Assembly: GCA_023411395.1 (NCBI GenBank)
Contig: JAEYOV010000053.1
Coordinates: 1-44,689, forward strand
Origin: Bacillota bacterium
GTDB taxonomy: Bacteria; Bacillota; Clostridia; Christensenellales; Aristaeellaceae
Reading direction: 5' to 3'
DNA: 44,689 nucleotides
The notes beneath the pieces were generated by a model that had not been told where the DNA came from, made no database searches, and was given only the letters and a program-made list of their open reading frames with translations. The position numbers and the translations under genes were made by a program. Positions 33,138 to 40,973 of the stretch are shown here, piece after piece; position 1 is the first letter of the stretch, and the number at the start of each line of letters is the position of its first letter.

Positions 33138-34454
33138 CTACCTGAATGTTTTTTGGATATGCTCCAGCATTTTTTTCGCAGCCCTTGCCCTGTGGCTGAC
33201 AGCATTTTTTTCTTCCGAAGACATTTCGGCAAAGGTCTTTCCCGTTTCATACAGGAAGAGCGGATCATAGCCGAAACCGTCTGAACCCCTGGGCGCGTGA
33301 AGGATCACACCGGGGCAATCCCCTTCCACCACTGTCGTCTTTTGTCCCGGACAAGCCAGGGCTATTGCGGAAATGAACTTTGCGGCACGGTTTGTCTCCC
33401 CCTCCAGATTTTTAAGCAGCAGCGCGTTGTTGGCGTGATCATCGCCATGCACTCCGGTATATCTGGCGGAAAACACCCCCGGCTCGCCATTCAGTGCATC
33501 CACCGAAAGCCCGCTGTCGTCCGCCAGCGTCCACTGGCCCGTAGCCTTTGCCACAGCTTCGGCTTTCAGCGCTGCGTTTTCCTGGAAGGTGGCTCCGTTT
33601 TCCTCAATCTCCCCCGAAAACCATGCGTCCCCCATGGATACCACGTCAAAGTAGCCGCCAAACATGGCAGTCAGTTCTTTCAGCTTGTGACCATTCCCGG
33701 TTGCGGCCACCAGCAGGGGCTTCACCGCAATGAGCTGTGCCTTCTCGTAAAGCGCTTCCCGCTGGGCCGCCATCAGGGAGCGGATGCCCGCTTCCCCCAG
33801 CGTGACCAGTTTCTCCATTTCCGTTTTGGAAAAAGCCCGGCCTTCCCCAGTACCCTGCAGCTCAATAAAATCCCCCAGGTCATTCATGACAAGGTTCATG
33901 TCTACCTGTGCGCCGCTGTCCTCGTTATAACACAAATCCAAACATGGCGTATCCTTCACAACGCCTACGCTGACGGCCGCCACCTGACGCCGGATCGGCG
34001 AGCGTAAAAGCTTTCCAGCCCGTATCAGCTTATCCACCGCCAGCGTCAGCGCCACAAATGCGCCGGTGATGGATGCGGTGCGGGTGCCGCCGTCGGCCTC
34101 CAGCACGTCGCAGTCCAGGGTAATGGTCCGCTCCCCCAGCGCCCTCATATCCACCGCCTGGCGAAGGCTTCTGCCAATGAGCCGCTGAATCTCCACGCTG
34201 CGGCCATCCTTCTTGATGCCATCTCGTGCCTTGCGCCGCCCTGTGGAAGCCGGCAGCATGGCATATTCCGCCGTTACCCAGCCCTGCCCTTTTCCCCTGA
34301 GAAACGGAGGCACCTCTTCATCCACCGAGGCGGTGCAAATGACCCGCGTCTTCCCCGTTTCAATCAGGCAGCTACCATCCGCAGTGCCCACAAATCCGGG
34401 AAAGATGCGGCAAACCCGGGCTTCTTCCGGCATTCTTCCGTCAATTCTTGTCAT
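33138..34454 (-). CDS. rph: fusion of RNase PH and RdgB/HAM1 XTP/dITP pyrophosphatase
   Basis: The 438-residue protein holds two complete enzymes. Residues 1-237 are RNase PH (YAMLPASTGRRKARDG, LDCDVLEADGGTRTASITGA), a phosphorolytic exonuclease that trims tRNA 3' ends. Residues about 247-438 are a HAM1/RdgB pyrophosphatase (VAATGNGHKLKEL, TLADDSGLSVDAL, DGFGYDPLFL), which removes XTP and dITP from the nucleotide pool. The junction is continuous, with no stop or frameshift. Separate adjacent rph and rdgB genes are the rule; fusions are known in some Firmicutes. GGGAGGGACAAGCC precedes the ATG. Confidence 0.95.
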   Translation of the reverse strand: MTRIDGRMPEEARVCRIFPGFVGTADGSCLIETGKTRVICTASVDEEVPPFLRGKGQGWVTAEYAMLPASTGRRKARDGIKKDGRSVEIQRLIGRSLRQAVDMRALGERTITLDCDVLEADGGTRTASITGAFVALTLAVDKLIRAGKLLRSPIRRQVAAVSVGVVKDTPCLDLCYNEDSGAQVDMNLVMNDLGDFIELQGTGEGRAFSKTEMEKLVTLGEAGIRSLMAAQREALYEKAQLIAVKPLLVAATGNGHKLKELTAMFGGYFDVVSMGDAWFSGEIEENGATFQENAALKAEAVAKATGQWTLADDSGLSVDALNGEPGVFSARYTGVHGDDHANNALLLKNLEGETNRAAKFISAIALACPGQKTTVVEGDCPGVILHAPRGSDGFGYDPLFLYETGKTFAEMSSEEKNAVSHRARAAKKMLEHIQKTFR

Positions 34455-34601
34455 GGCTTGTCCCTCCCACGAAAAATGGAAAGGGGCGGATGAAGGGCGC
34501 AGGCGGTTTCCCGGCAGCGCGCTTGCAGGCCGTCCCTTCCCCGGAATTCCTGATTGTATCTTGTTCTTCTCCTTTTAAGAAAATCCTTCCGTAAAGTGGT
34601 A

Positions 34602-35627
34602 TTAATCGATTTCAATAATGCCGGGGTATTGTGCCAACACGTCCTGTTCCTCATTTACGAAGGTCGTGGTATCCTCCTGCTTGGGCACGAATTTCTCGCC
34701 CTCCACCTGAACCTCCACCTTCTTGACGCCGGGGAACTGGGCGCAGGTGAACAGGATGGCCCGAAGCGCCTGCCTGCCGCCGTCGGACTGCTGGGCAACC
34801 TCCATGAACTCCTTGGTGAAGTTCACCGTGACCGTGCCATCCTTCATGGTAACGCCATTCAGGCCGCAATCCGGGGGGATGGGCCGGCTTAGCCCGCTGT
34901 CATCCTTGGGACCCTTGGCCAGTTCCAGCATGGCGGTGGTCAGGTCGGCTGTGGAGAAGACGGTGCGCGTTACGGGGATCAGCATCCGCCCCGTCTGGGA
35001 GGGGAAGTAGAGTTGGATTTGATCGGCATTGGCCATGGAGGCTGTGGCAACGCTCTCCATGTTCAGGCCATCCTTGCTAAAAGCGCCGCTGACGTCGGTG
35101 CCGTGGGTCAATTTGCTGCGTGCTTGCCCGTCAAACAGGAAGGAGACCTCATCCACCGTGGGGAAGGTGGTGAGTGCACTGGCCACCGCCTGCACCATCA
35201 AAAGCTCTTCCTCGGCGCTTGCACAATTCAGTGCCTCCTTGCTCATATCCACCCTGGCTTTTTGGCTGGCGATGTTGAGGTCGAAGGAGGTGCCTTCCGG
35301 GATCACAGTCCGAAGCCCCAGCCGGGCAGCCTGCAGGTCGTTCTCACTGCTTTTCACCATCAGGGCAAGGGTCGCCTTGGCTACCCCTTCCTGCTTGGGT
35401 ATCTGCCTGGTCACAGGCACCAGATAGCCCTCGCCGTCCTGATAAAACACCACCGTGGGCTGTGTTTCCCCCTGAACCTGGGCAGCGGTCTGTGTTATGT
35501 CCAGCGGCGGCTCCTCATACAGGATTTGGGACGATTTAGGCCCCAATCCCCGCAGGGCCAGAACCACCACCAGTGCCGCCGCGCACAGGATCAGGATGCG
35601 CTCGATATCCGTCCGCTTGATCTTCAC
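34602..35627 (-). CDS. gerM: GerM-like sporulation protein with two GerMN domains
   Basis: The 341-residue product has an N-terminal membrane anchor (ILILCAAALVVVLALRGL, residues 10-27) and two tandem GerMN domains (about 55-185 and 205-325). Both show the GTSFDLNIASQKARVDMS / GVTMKDGTVTVNFTKEF pattern. GerM lies in the mother-cell/forespore channel apparatus with SpoIIIA proteins and SpoIIQ. I chose a GTG start (35625-35627), because AAGGAGTGAGCTTT precedes it; the ATG 16 codons upstream overlaps the promoter. The sigma-E-like promoter at 35661-35689 fits mother-cell expression. A 147-base gap without visible features separates it from the RNase PH gene downstream. Confidence 0.92.
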   Translation of the reverse strand: MKIKRTDIERILILCAAALVVVLALRGLGPKSSQILYEEPPLDITQTAAQVQGETQPTVVFYQDGEGYLVPVTRQIPKQEGVAKATLALMVKSSENDLQAARLGLRTVIPEGTSFDLNIASQKARVDMSKEALNCASAEEELLMVQAVASALTTFPTVDEVSFLFDGQARSKLTHGTDVSGAFSKDGLNMESVATASMANADQIQLYFPSQTGRMLIPVTRTVFSTADLTTAMLELAKGPKDDSGLSRPIPPDCGLNGVTMKDGTVTVNFTKEFMEVAQQSDGGRQALRAILFTCAQFPGVKKVEVQVEGEKFVPKQEDTTTFVNEEQDVLAQYPGIIEID

Positions 35628-35660
35628 AAAGCTCACTCCTTGCTTGATGATTGCAGTGAA

Positions 35661-35689
35661 AGTGTATGCCCCCATGCATCCGGCTATGA
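35661..35689 (-). promoter_or_regulatory. sigma-E-like promoter of gerM
   Basis: On the minus strand TCATAGC (35683-35689), a 14-bp spacer and CATACACT (35661-35668) match the mother-cell sigma-E consensus (KMATATT-N14/15-CATACANT), with a perfect -10. B. subtilis gerM is transcribed by sigma-E. Confidence 0.55.
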
Positions 35690-35722
35690 ATGTCTATTCC
35701 ATCACGCAATCAACAAGAGTGT

Positions 35723-35751
35723 TTGCGCATTTCCTGTTTAGGCAGTATAAT
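35723..35751 (+). promoter_or_regulatory. sigma-A promoter of rqcH
   Basis: TTGCGC (35723-35728), 17-bp spacer, TATAAT (35746-35751), followed 15 bases later by AAGGAGG. It is divergent from the gerM promoter. Confidence 0.75.
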
Positions 35752-35781
35752 GTTTTCCATCCTACCAAGGAGGACGGCACC

Positions 35782-37533
35782 ATGCCCATGGACGGCCTGA
35801 CGCTGCAATTTGTGGCAAGGGAACTGGATGTAAAACTTACGCAGGGCCGCATCGACAAGGTGGCCCAGCCGGAAAGGGATATGCTTGTCATCACCATCCG
35901 CACGAAGGGGGAAAACCACCGGCTGCTTTTATGCGCCAGCCCCAACAACGCCAGGGCCCACCTTACCACACAAAACCTTTCAAATCCCATGGAGCCGCCC
36001 ATGTTCTGCATGCTGATGCGCAAGCATTTGCTGGGCGGGCATGTGCTTTCGGTGCGTCAAATAGGCGGTGACCGGGTGATGCGCATAGAGACAGAAAATA
36101 CCGACGAGCTGGGCGTTTTGACTACCCGCACGCTGATCCTGGAAATCATGGGCCGCCACTCCAACCTGATTGCGGTGGATGCCGGCGGGAAAATCATTGA
36201 CGCAATCCGGCACGTGAGCCATGACATGAGCCGCGTGCGGGAAGTGCTCCCCGGCCTTTCCTACGAAGCTCCCCCCGCCCAGGACAGGCTGGACTTCACC
36301 GGGTTTTCCAAGGAAGAAGCCCAGAAGAAGTTATCCGCATGCTCCGGCAGGCTGGACAAGGCGCTGGCTTCCGTTTTCCGCGGACTGTCCTCCACAGCGG
36401 CCCAGGAGATCGCTTTTCGCTTAACCGGCAGCGATAAAGCTCTGATGGAGGATAGCGATCTGAACTCCCTTAGCCAGAGATTGTTCGATTTCATGAACCT
36501 TATCCCCACCCTTACCCCTCCGGTGCTGCAAACGGACCAGGACGGCGTTGCCACCGACGTCTTTCCCTTCCCCTACCTCTCCCGGGATACGTCGCTGCAA
36601 ACAGCCTGCTTATCCATCAGCCAGGCACTGGACGCGTTTTTTTCCACCCGCGACCAAAAAGAGCGCATCGCGCAAAAGAGCGCATCCCTCCACCGGCTGC
36701 TCAAAACCCATATCGAGCGGTGTGAAAAAAAGCTGGCTCTGCAACTGACGGAGCTTGAAAACAGCGCCCGCATGGAGGAATACCGCATCCTGGGCGACCT
36801 GATCAATGCGAACCTGTACCAATTGCATAAGGGGCAGGAAACCGTGAGGGTGCAAAACTTCTTCGATCCGGAAGGCGGGTTTGCCGACATTGCCCTGGAC
36901 AGGCAATTGACTCCCGTGCAAAATGCGCAAAGGTATTTCAAGCGTTACCAAAAGGCGCGGGCCGCAAAGGAGACGGCGGCTGCGCAAAAGGAAAAGACGC
37001 TGAAGGAGCTTGCCTTTTTGGAAGGTGCGCTGGACGATTTGCAAAAGTGCGTGGAAGAATCGGAGCTGTCGGAAATCCGGCAAGAGATGCAAAGGGCCGG
37101 ATACATAAGGGCCAGCCACAGCCGCAAACCGCAAAGAAAGCTGCCGGAGAGCCGGCCCTTCCGCTATGAGAGCCGGGACGGCATAGAGATCCTGGTGGGC
37201 AAAAATAGCCTGCAAAATGACAGGATCACATCCAATGCCCGGGGCGAGGAAACATGGCTCCATGCCAAGGACATGCCCGGCTCCCATGTCATCATCAAAA
37301 AAGAGGGGGATATTCCCCCATCCACCCTGCTGGAAGCCGCCCAACTGGCTGCCTATTATAGCCATGGCAGGCAAAGTTCCGGGGTGCCCATCGACTACAC
37401 GCTGCGCAAACACGTCAAAAAGCCCGGCGGCAGCCCGGCAGGCTTTGTTATCTATACCAACCAGCGCACGCTGTACATTACCGTATCCGAAAGTGATATC
37501 AAGAAAATCAAAGAATTTGCACCATTGAAATAA
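35782..37533 (+). CDS. rqcH: RqcH, Rqc2/NEMF homologue of bacterial ribosome quality control
   Basis: The 583-residue protein has the NFACT-N domain, helix-hairpin-helix and coiled-coil middle, and a C-terminal NFACT-R (DUF814) domain (EILVGKNSLQNDRITS, TWLHAKDMPGSHVIIKK). With the start at 35782 the essential pair Asp97-Arg98 of B. subtilis RqcH falls on exactly D97 R98 in QIGGDRVM. RqcH binds obstructed 50S subunits and adds C-terminal alanine tails that mark nascent chains for degradation; older annotations call it fibronectin-binding protein. AAGGAGG lies eight bases before the ATG. A longer frame upstream runs through the promoter and is not coding. Confidence 0.95.
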   Translation: MPMDGLTLQFVARELDVKLTQGRIDKVAQPERDMLVITIRTKGENHRLLLCASPNNARAHLTTQNLSNPMEPPMFCMLMRKHLLGGHVLSVRQIGGDRVMRIETENTDELGVLTTRTLILEIMGRHSNLIAVDAGGKIIDAIRHVSHDMSRVREVLPGLSYEAPPAQDRLDFTGFSKEEAQKKLSACSGRLDKALASVFRGLSSTAAQEIAFRLTGSDKALMEDSDLNSLSQRLFDFMNLIPTLTPPVLQTDQDGVATDVFPFPYLSRDTSLQTACLSISQALDAFFSTRDQKERIAQKSASLHRLLKTHIERCEKKLALQLTELENSARMEEYRILGDLINANLYQLHKGQETVRVQNFFDPEGGFADIALDRQLTPVQNAQRYFKRYQKARAAKETAAAQKEKTLKELAFLEGALDDLQKCVEESELSEIRQEMQRAGYIRASHSRKPQRKLPESRPFRYESRDGIEILVGKNSLQNDRITSNARGEETWLHAKDMPGSHVIIKKEGDIPPSTLLEAAQLAAYYSHGRQSSGVPIDYTLRKHVKKPGGSPAGFVIYTNQRTLYITVSESDIKKIKEFAPLK

Positions 37534-37556
37534 CGATGCAGAAAAGAGGTCTTCCT

Positions 37557-38126
37557 ATGCTTCTTCGCCCTGCCTGCATTAAGGATAGCGCCGCGCTGTG
37601 CTTCATCTACCGCCCATATGTCATGGAAACGGCCATCACTTTCATCTGCAAGGAGCCGACGCCAGAGAGCTTCTCGGAAAAAATACAGGCGCTGCTTCCG
37701 CAATATCCTTTCATCGTATGTGAGGAGAATGGCAAAGCATTAGGCTACGCTTACGCCTCGGCGCTGCGCCCCCATGACGCCTATCAGTGGGATGCGGAGC
37801 TTTCGGTGTACGTGGACCGGGATCTCCATGGCCGGGGCATCGGGCGGAAGCTGTACGCGGCCCTGTTGGCGCTGCTGAAAATACAGGGCTTCCAAACCGT
37901 CTATGGCGTTCTGTCCCTGCCCAACGAAAAAAGCCTGAAGCTGCACGCAGCGTTCGGCTTTGAAACTCTGGGCGTTTTCCCCAAGTCGGGATACAAGCTG
38001 GGCAAGTGGCACGACATCATCTGGCTTCAAAAAACGCTGGGCGAATTTCCCTCAAACCCCGAGCCGCCCACGCCCTTTTCCAAGCTGGATGAAAAAACAG
38101 TATCGGATATACTTGCATCCCACTAA
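37557..38126 (+). CDS. GNAT acetyltransferase, phosphinothricin/methionine-sulfoximine acetyltransferase-like
   Basis: A 189-residue GNAT-fold enzyme. MLLRPACIKDSAALCFIY, FIVCEENGKALGYAYAS, the acetyl-CoA loop GRGIGRKLY and HAAFGFETLGVFPKSGYKLGKWHD follow the pattern of the Pat/Bar/YwnH group, which acetylates amino acid analogues. The physiological substrate is not evident. The ATG at 37557 has AGAGG upstream; it lies 23 bases after rqcH in the same transcript. Its TAA overlaps the TAG of the convergent pyrE gene. Confidence 0.9.
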   Translation: MLLRPACIKDSAALCFIYRPYVMETAITFICKEPTPESFSEKIQALLPQYPFIVCEENGKALGYAYASALRPHDAYQWDAELSVYVDRDLHGRGIGRKLYAALLALLKIQGFQTVYGVLSLPNEKSLKLHAAFGFETLGVFPKSGYKLGKWHDIIWLQKTLGEFPSNPEPPTPFSKLDEKTVSDILASH

Positions 38127-38692
38127 AGCCTGCCCACCGGCTTTGCCAAGGGTGTTCCCTTTTCACACAGGGGGCACCCTTTTTCGTCCCATGCCTCCAC
38201 TTCATAGGAGATGAGTGACACAAAAGGCACGCCGAAGTCTACTTTTCCGCCTGAGCGATCCACAAGACAGGCAACCTTCACCACATTGCCCCCCAAGGCG
38301 CGCACAATCTCCATCACTTCCCGCACACTGCCGCCGGTGGTGACCACGTCCTCCACCACCAATACAGGCGTGCCTTTTTCAATATCAAAGCCCCGGTGCA
38401 GTATCATGGCCCCTTCCCTGCGCTCGGTATACACGTAGCGCAGGTTTTTCAGGCGGCTCACCTCAAAGCCGAAGATCATACCGCCGATGGCCGGGCTGAC
38501 CACCACCTGGGCCTTTGTATCGCCACAGGCTTCGATCAATGCACGGCATACCTTTTCCGTAACGTCGGCATGCTCAGTTAAATGGGCGCACTGCACATAG
38601 CGGTTGGTGTGCTTTCCGCCGGCCAGGCGGAAGTGCCCTTCCTGATAAGCGTAACAGCGTTGAAACAGGGATAAAAGCTCTGCCTTATTCAT
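38123..38692 (-). CDS. pyrE: orotate phosphoribosyltransferase
   Basis: A 189-residue type I phosphoribosyltransferase with PRPP-binding VLVVEDVVTTGGSV, and orotate-side motifs GGKHTNRYVQ and RREGAMILHRGF. It makes orotidine monophosphate in pyrimidine synthesis. The C-terminal tail has CPLCEKGTP. The start at 38692 (MNKAEL) has AAGAGGG; the open frame to 38779 lies in the promoter region. It stands alone here, away from other pyr genes, and its last codons carry the terminator of the opposing rqcH transcript. Confidence 0.93.
   Translation of the reverse strand: MNKAELLSLFQRCYAYQEGHFRLAGGKHTNRYVQCAHLTEHADVTEKVCRALIEACGDTKAQVVVSPAIGGMIFGFEVSRLKNLRYVYTERREGAMILHRGFDIEKGTPVLVVEDVVTTGGSVREVMEIVRALGGNVVKVACLVDRSGGKVDFGVPFVSLISYEVEAWDEKGCPLCEKGTPLAKPVGRL
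38148..38185 (+). terminator. terminator of the rqcH-acetyltransferase transcript, inside pyrE
   Basis: On the plus strand AAGGGTGTTCCC (38148-38159) pairs with GGGGGCACCCTT (38170-38181; two G-U pairs) and is followed by a T run to 38184. It begins 22 bases after the acetyltransferase stop and lies within the coding sequence of convergent pyrE. Confidence 0.75.
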
Positions 38693-38773
38693 ATGCGCAC
38701 CCTCTTTAGCATACATTTTTTTCATTTTAACATACTTTTTCAGATTATGCGAACAATAAATCAACTTCAATAA

Positions 38774-38807
38774 CTTCATACCGGCGGCATGCGCCGCCGG
38801 TATGAAG
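38774..38807 (-). terminator. 15-bp hairpin after the first SASP gene
   Basis: CTTCATACCGGCGGC and its exact complement flank a 4-base loop, 16 bases after the stop of the SASP at 38823. The following minus-strand sequence is only moderately T-rich, so it may serve as an mRNA 3'-end stabiliser as much as a terminator. Confidence 0.6.
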
Positions 38808-38822
38808 CATTGCCCGCAGAAA

Positions 38823-39044
38823 TCATTTTTCCTGACCGCTCATGGCTTTTTCCTGCTGCTCAATCATGCGTTTGACCATGTGGCCGGCAACGCGGCTAGG
38901 CAAATCGCCTTTACGGCCCTGTTTGAAGTTGATACCAAGCTCATTGGCAATTTCAATATTCATGCTGTTCAGCGCCGCGCGGGCTTCGGGTACGCTGGAA
39001 TTGCCGGAGGAACCTGCGGTGTCGGAACGATTGAACAAAATCAT
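38823..39044 (-). CDS. alpha/beta-type small acid-soluble spore protein, divergent paralogue
   Basis: A 73-residue alpha/beta SASP (VPEARAALNSMNIEIANELGI, then KGDLPSR). These proteins coat and protect spore DNA and are degraded at germination by the GPR protease at the conserved E-[LF]-G-I region. Compared with its two neighbours it lacks four residues (YIGG or YVGG) in the second conserved motif, reading SRVAGHMVKRMI instead of SRQAGYIGGYMVKRMI. GGAGTGA precedes the ATG. It is transcribed in the same direction as the two other SASP genes, 75 bases behind the middle one. Confidence 0.92.
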   Translation of the reverse strand: MILFNRSDTAGSSGNSSVPEARAALNSMNIEIANELGINFKQGRKGDLPSRVAGHMVKRMIEQQEKAMSGQEK

Positions 39045-39051
39045 TCACTCC

Positions 39052-39077
39052 AAAAACCGGCGGCATTACGCCGCCGG
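39052..39077 (-). terminator. terminator after the middle SASP gene
   Basis: CCGGCGGC-GTAAT-GCCGCCGG followed by TTTTT on the minus strand. It lies only eight bases before the start codon of the next SASP gene, which leaves no room for a separate promoter behind it; the third gene must be reached by read-through. Confidence 0.75.
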
Positions 39078-39119
39078 CTCGAATATCCAAGGACCGTTAT
39101 CCGGTATCCCGGCAAAAGG

Positions 39120-39350
39120 TCAACGGCCCTGGCCGCTCATGGCCCTTTCTTGCTGTTCGATCATCCGCTTGACCATGTAGCCGCCGATATAGCCAGCCTG
39201 ACGGCTGGGCAGGTCACCATTGTAACCCTGTTTGAGGTTGATGCCCAACTCGTTGGCGATCTCGAACTTCATGTTGTTCAGCGCCGCGCGGGCTTCGGGC
39301 ACGCTGGAAGTATTGTTGGAGGAACCAGAGTTGTTAGAGCTGTTGAACAT
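39120..39350 (-). CDS. alpha/beta-type small acid-soluble spore protein
   Basis: A 76-residue SASP with a Ser/Asn-rich N terminus, VPEARAALNNMKFEIANELGI and SRQAGYIGGYMVKRMIEQQE. Both family motifs, the GPR cleavage region and the C-terminal DNA-binding helix, are intact. GGAGTGAA precedes the ATG. Middle gene of the three-gene set; 67 bases separate it from the upstream SASP. Confidence 0.95.
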   Translation of the reverse strand: MFNSSNNSGSSNNTSSVPEARAALNNMKFEIANELGINLKQGYNGDLPSRQAGYIGGYMVKRMIEQQERAMSGQGR

Positions 39351-39417
39351 TTCATTTCACTCCATTACATTTTTTGATTGGGACGAATTAAGCGCGGCGC
39401 TTCACCGCTCCGCCTGC

Positions 39418-39651
39418 CTACCGGCCTTGGCTGCCGGCCATCTGCTTTTCGGCCTGCTCGATGAGGCGTTTGACCATGTAGCCGCCTACATAGCCGTTCT
39501 CCCGGGAAGACAGGTCGCCGTTGTAGCCCTGCTTGAAGTTGATGCCCAGTTCCCTGGCGATCTCAAACTTCATGTTGTCCAGCGCAGCCCTGGCTTCGGG
39601 CACAGTTGCGTTGTTGGAACTGCCGCTGTTGGCGGGTCGTTGATTCATCAT
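39418..39651 (-). CDS. alpha/beta-type small acid-soluble spore protein
   Basis: A 77-residue SASP with VPEARAALDNMKFEIARELGI and SRENGYVGGYMVKRLIEQAE. AGGAGG lies 11 bases before ATG 39651; a GTG four codons upstream sits inside that site and is not used. First gene of the set; I did not find a convincing sigma-G promoter upstream. A hairpin CCCTGC/GCAGGG at 39712-39732 lies in the 150-base gap before the divergent L10 promoter. Confidence 0.95.
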   Translation of the reverse strand: MMNQRPANSGSSNNATVPEARAALDNMKFEIARELGINFKQGYNGDLSSRENGYVGGYMVKRLIEQAEKQMAGSQGR

Positions 39652-39805
39652 CGGACTTTTCACCTCCTGTTATGGCGTCAACGCTATTTTGACCCGGGCG
39701 GGCCAAATTACCCTGCCAATTGTTCGCAGGGTACGGATGCCAGTCTCAATGATGCGCACATAGGACCGTTTTTCTGTTTTTTATGCGCTTCGGCATGAAA
39801 AAAGA

Positions 39806-39834
39806 TTGACGAAACAGAAAATGCGTGCTATGAT
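39806..39834 (+). promoter_or_regulatory. sigma-A promoter of rplJL
   Basis: TTGACG (39806-39811), 17-bp spacer, TATGAT (39829-39834). Confidence 0.85.
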
Positions 39835-39840
39835 ATGGCA

Positions 39841-39990
39841 GGTTTCAAGAAAACCTGTGCCGTAGACAGCGGGTGCCGGGCATTGTTCCGGCGTAATGAA
39901 GCGATTTCGTTTCGCCCGCCGAGGTGTGAGGATGCCTGCAATCAACATGATTTTGCTCGCCCTTGCGCCTGCGCAAGGGTTTTCCTTTAT
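39841..39990 (+). ncRNA. ribosomal protein L10 leader (autoregulatory)
   Basis: The leader contains the conserved elements of the L10 leader: GTTTTC/GAAAAC-like P1 at 39841-39855, CCGTAGACAGCGGGTGCCGG (39860-39879), and CCCGCCGAGGTGTGAGG (39915-39931) pairing back. It is followed by the attenuator hairpin CCCTTGCGC-CT-GCGCAAGGG (39960-39979) with TTTTCCTTT. Binding of the L10(L12)4 complex is known to cause premature termination in such leaders. Confidence 0.85.
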
Positions 39991-40015
39991 CCTCAAAAAA
40001 AGGAGGTGCAAGGAT

Positions 40016-40522
40016 ATGAGCAAAAACCTGGAAATCAAAAAGCAGGCAGTTGCCGAAATCACCCAGAAATTCATGAACGCCAAAAGCGTTGTGGTGGTCA
40101 AGTACAGCGGCCTGACGGTGGAGCAGGTGACGGAGCTTCGCAACCAGTGCCGTGCCGCCCAAGTGGAATACGTCGTGCTGAAGAACACTTTGGCCCGCCG
40201 CGCGTTGGACGACCTGGGCATCACCGCATTGGACCATGTGCTGGAAGGCCCTTCCGCTTTTGCCTTTGGCCTGGCTGACGCAGTGGCTCCCGCAAAGGTG
40301 ATCGACGGCTTCATCAGCAAAACGAAAACCACCGCTATTGAAATCAAGGCCGGTTTGTTGGGCAGGGATGCTCTTGATGTAAAAGCCGTCAAGGCATTGG
40401 CCGAACTTCCCAGCCGCGAAGTCTTGCTGGCCCGGTTGCTGGGCAGCATGACCAATTCCATCTCCAGCTTCGTGCGCGTGGTGGAAGCCTACCGCAAGCA
40501 AAAGGCCGGCGAGGCCGAATAA
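40016..40522 (+). CDS. rplJ: ribosomal protein L10
   Basis: The 168-residue protein starts MSKNLEIKKQAVAEI and has VVKYSGLTVEQVTELRNQCR and VLKNTLARRAL, all standard for uL10. It anchors the L7/L12 stalk to the 50S subunit. AAAGGAGGTGCAAGG precedes the ATG at 40016; the longer open frame runs through the leader. 64 bases to rplL. Confidence 0.97.
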   Translation: MSKNLEIKKQAVAEITQKFMNAKSVVVVKYSGLTVEQVTELRNQCRAAQVEYVVLKNTLARRALDDLGITALDHVLEGPSAFAFGLADAVAPAKVIDGFISKTKTTAIEIKAGLLGRDALDVKAVKALAELPSREVLLARLLGSMTNSISSFVRVVEAYRKQKAGEAE

Positions 40523-40586
40523 TCCCCCGCTTCATTGCCGCCTGGCCGGCATAACCAGATCGAACATATTATGAGGAGGATACACC

Positions 40587-40961
40587 ATGACGCATCAGGA
40601 AATCATCGCGGCCGTCGAGTCCATGACGGTGCTGGAACTGGCCTCTTTGGTCAAAGCTATGGAAGAAAAGTTCGGCGTTTCCGCCGCCGCCCCCGTGGCT
40701 GTGGTTGCCGGCGGCCCCGCTGCTCCCGCCGAGGCTGTTGAAGAGAAGACCGAGTTCGACGTCGTTTTGAAGGACGCCGGCCCCGAAAAGATCAAGGTCA
40801 TCAAGGTCGTGCGCGAAGTCATCGCCGGCCTGGGCTTGAAGGAAGCCAAGGACCTGGTGGAAGCCGCTCCCAAGACCCTCAAGGAAGGCGCTTCCAAGGA
40901 CGAAGCCGAAAAGATCAAGGCCAAGTTTGCCGAAGTCGGCGCCGTCATCGAAATCAAGTAA
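40587..40961 (+). CDS. rplL: ribosomal protein L7/L12
   Basis: A 124-residue bL12 with an N-terminal dimerisation helix, the Ala/Pro-rich hinge (AAAPVAVVAGGPAAPAEA) and the C-terminal factor-binding domain (KIKVIKVVREVIAGLGLKEAKDLVE). AGGAGGATACACC-ATG. A strong terminator follows at once, so rpoBC is not co-transcribed. Confidence 0.98.
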   Translation: MTHQEIIAAVESMTVLELASLVKAMEEKFGVSAAAPVAVVAGGPAAPAEAVEEKTEFDVVLKDAGPEKIKVIKVVREVIAGLGLKEAKDLVEAAPKTLKEGASKDEAEKIKAKFAEVGAVIEIK

Positions 40962-40973
40962 CAATGTGCCAAA

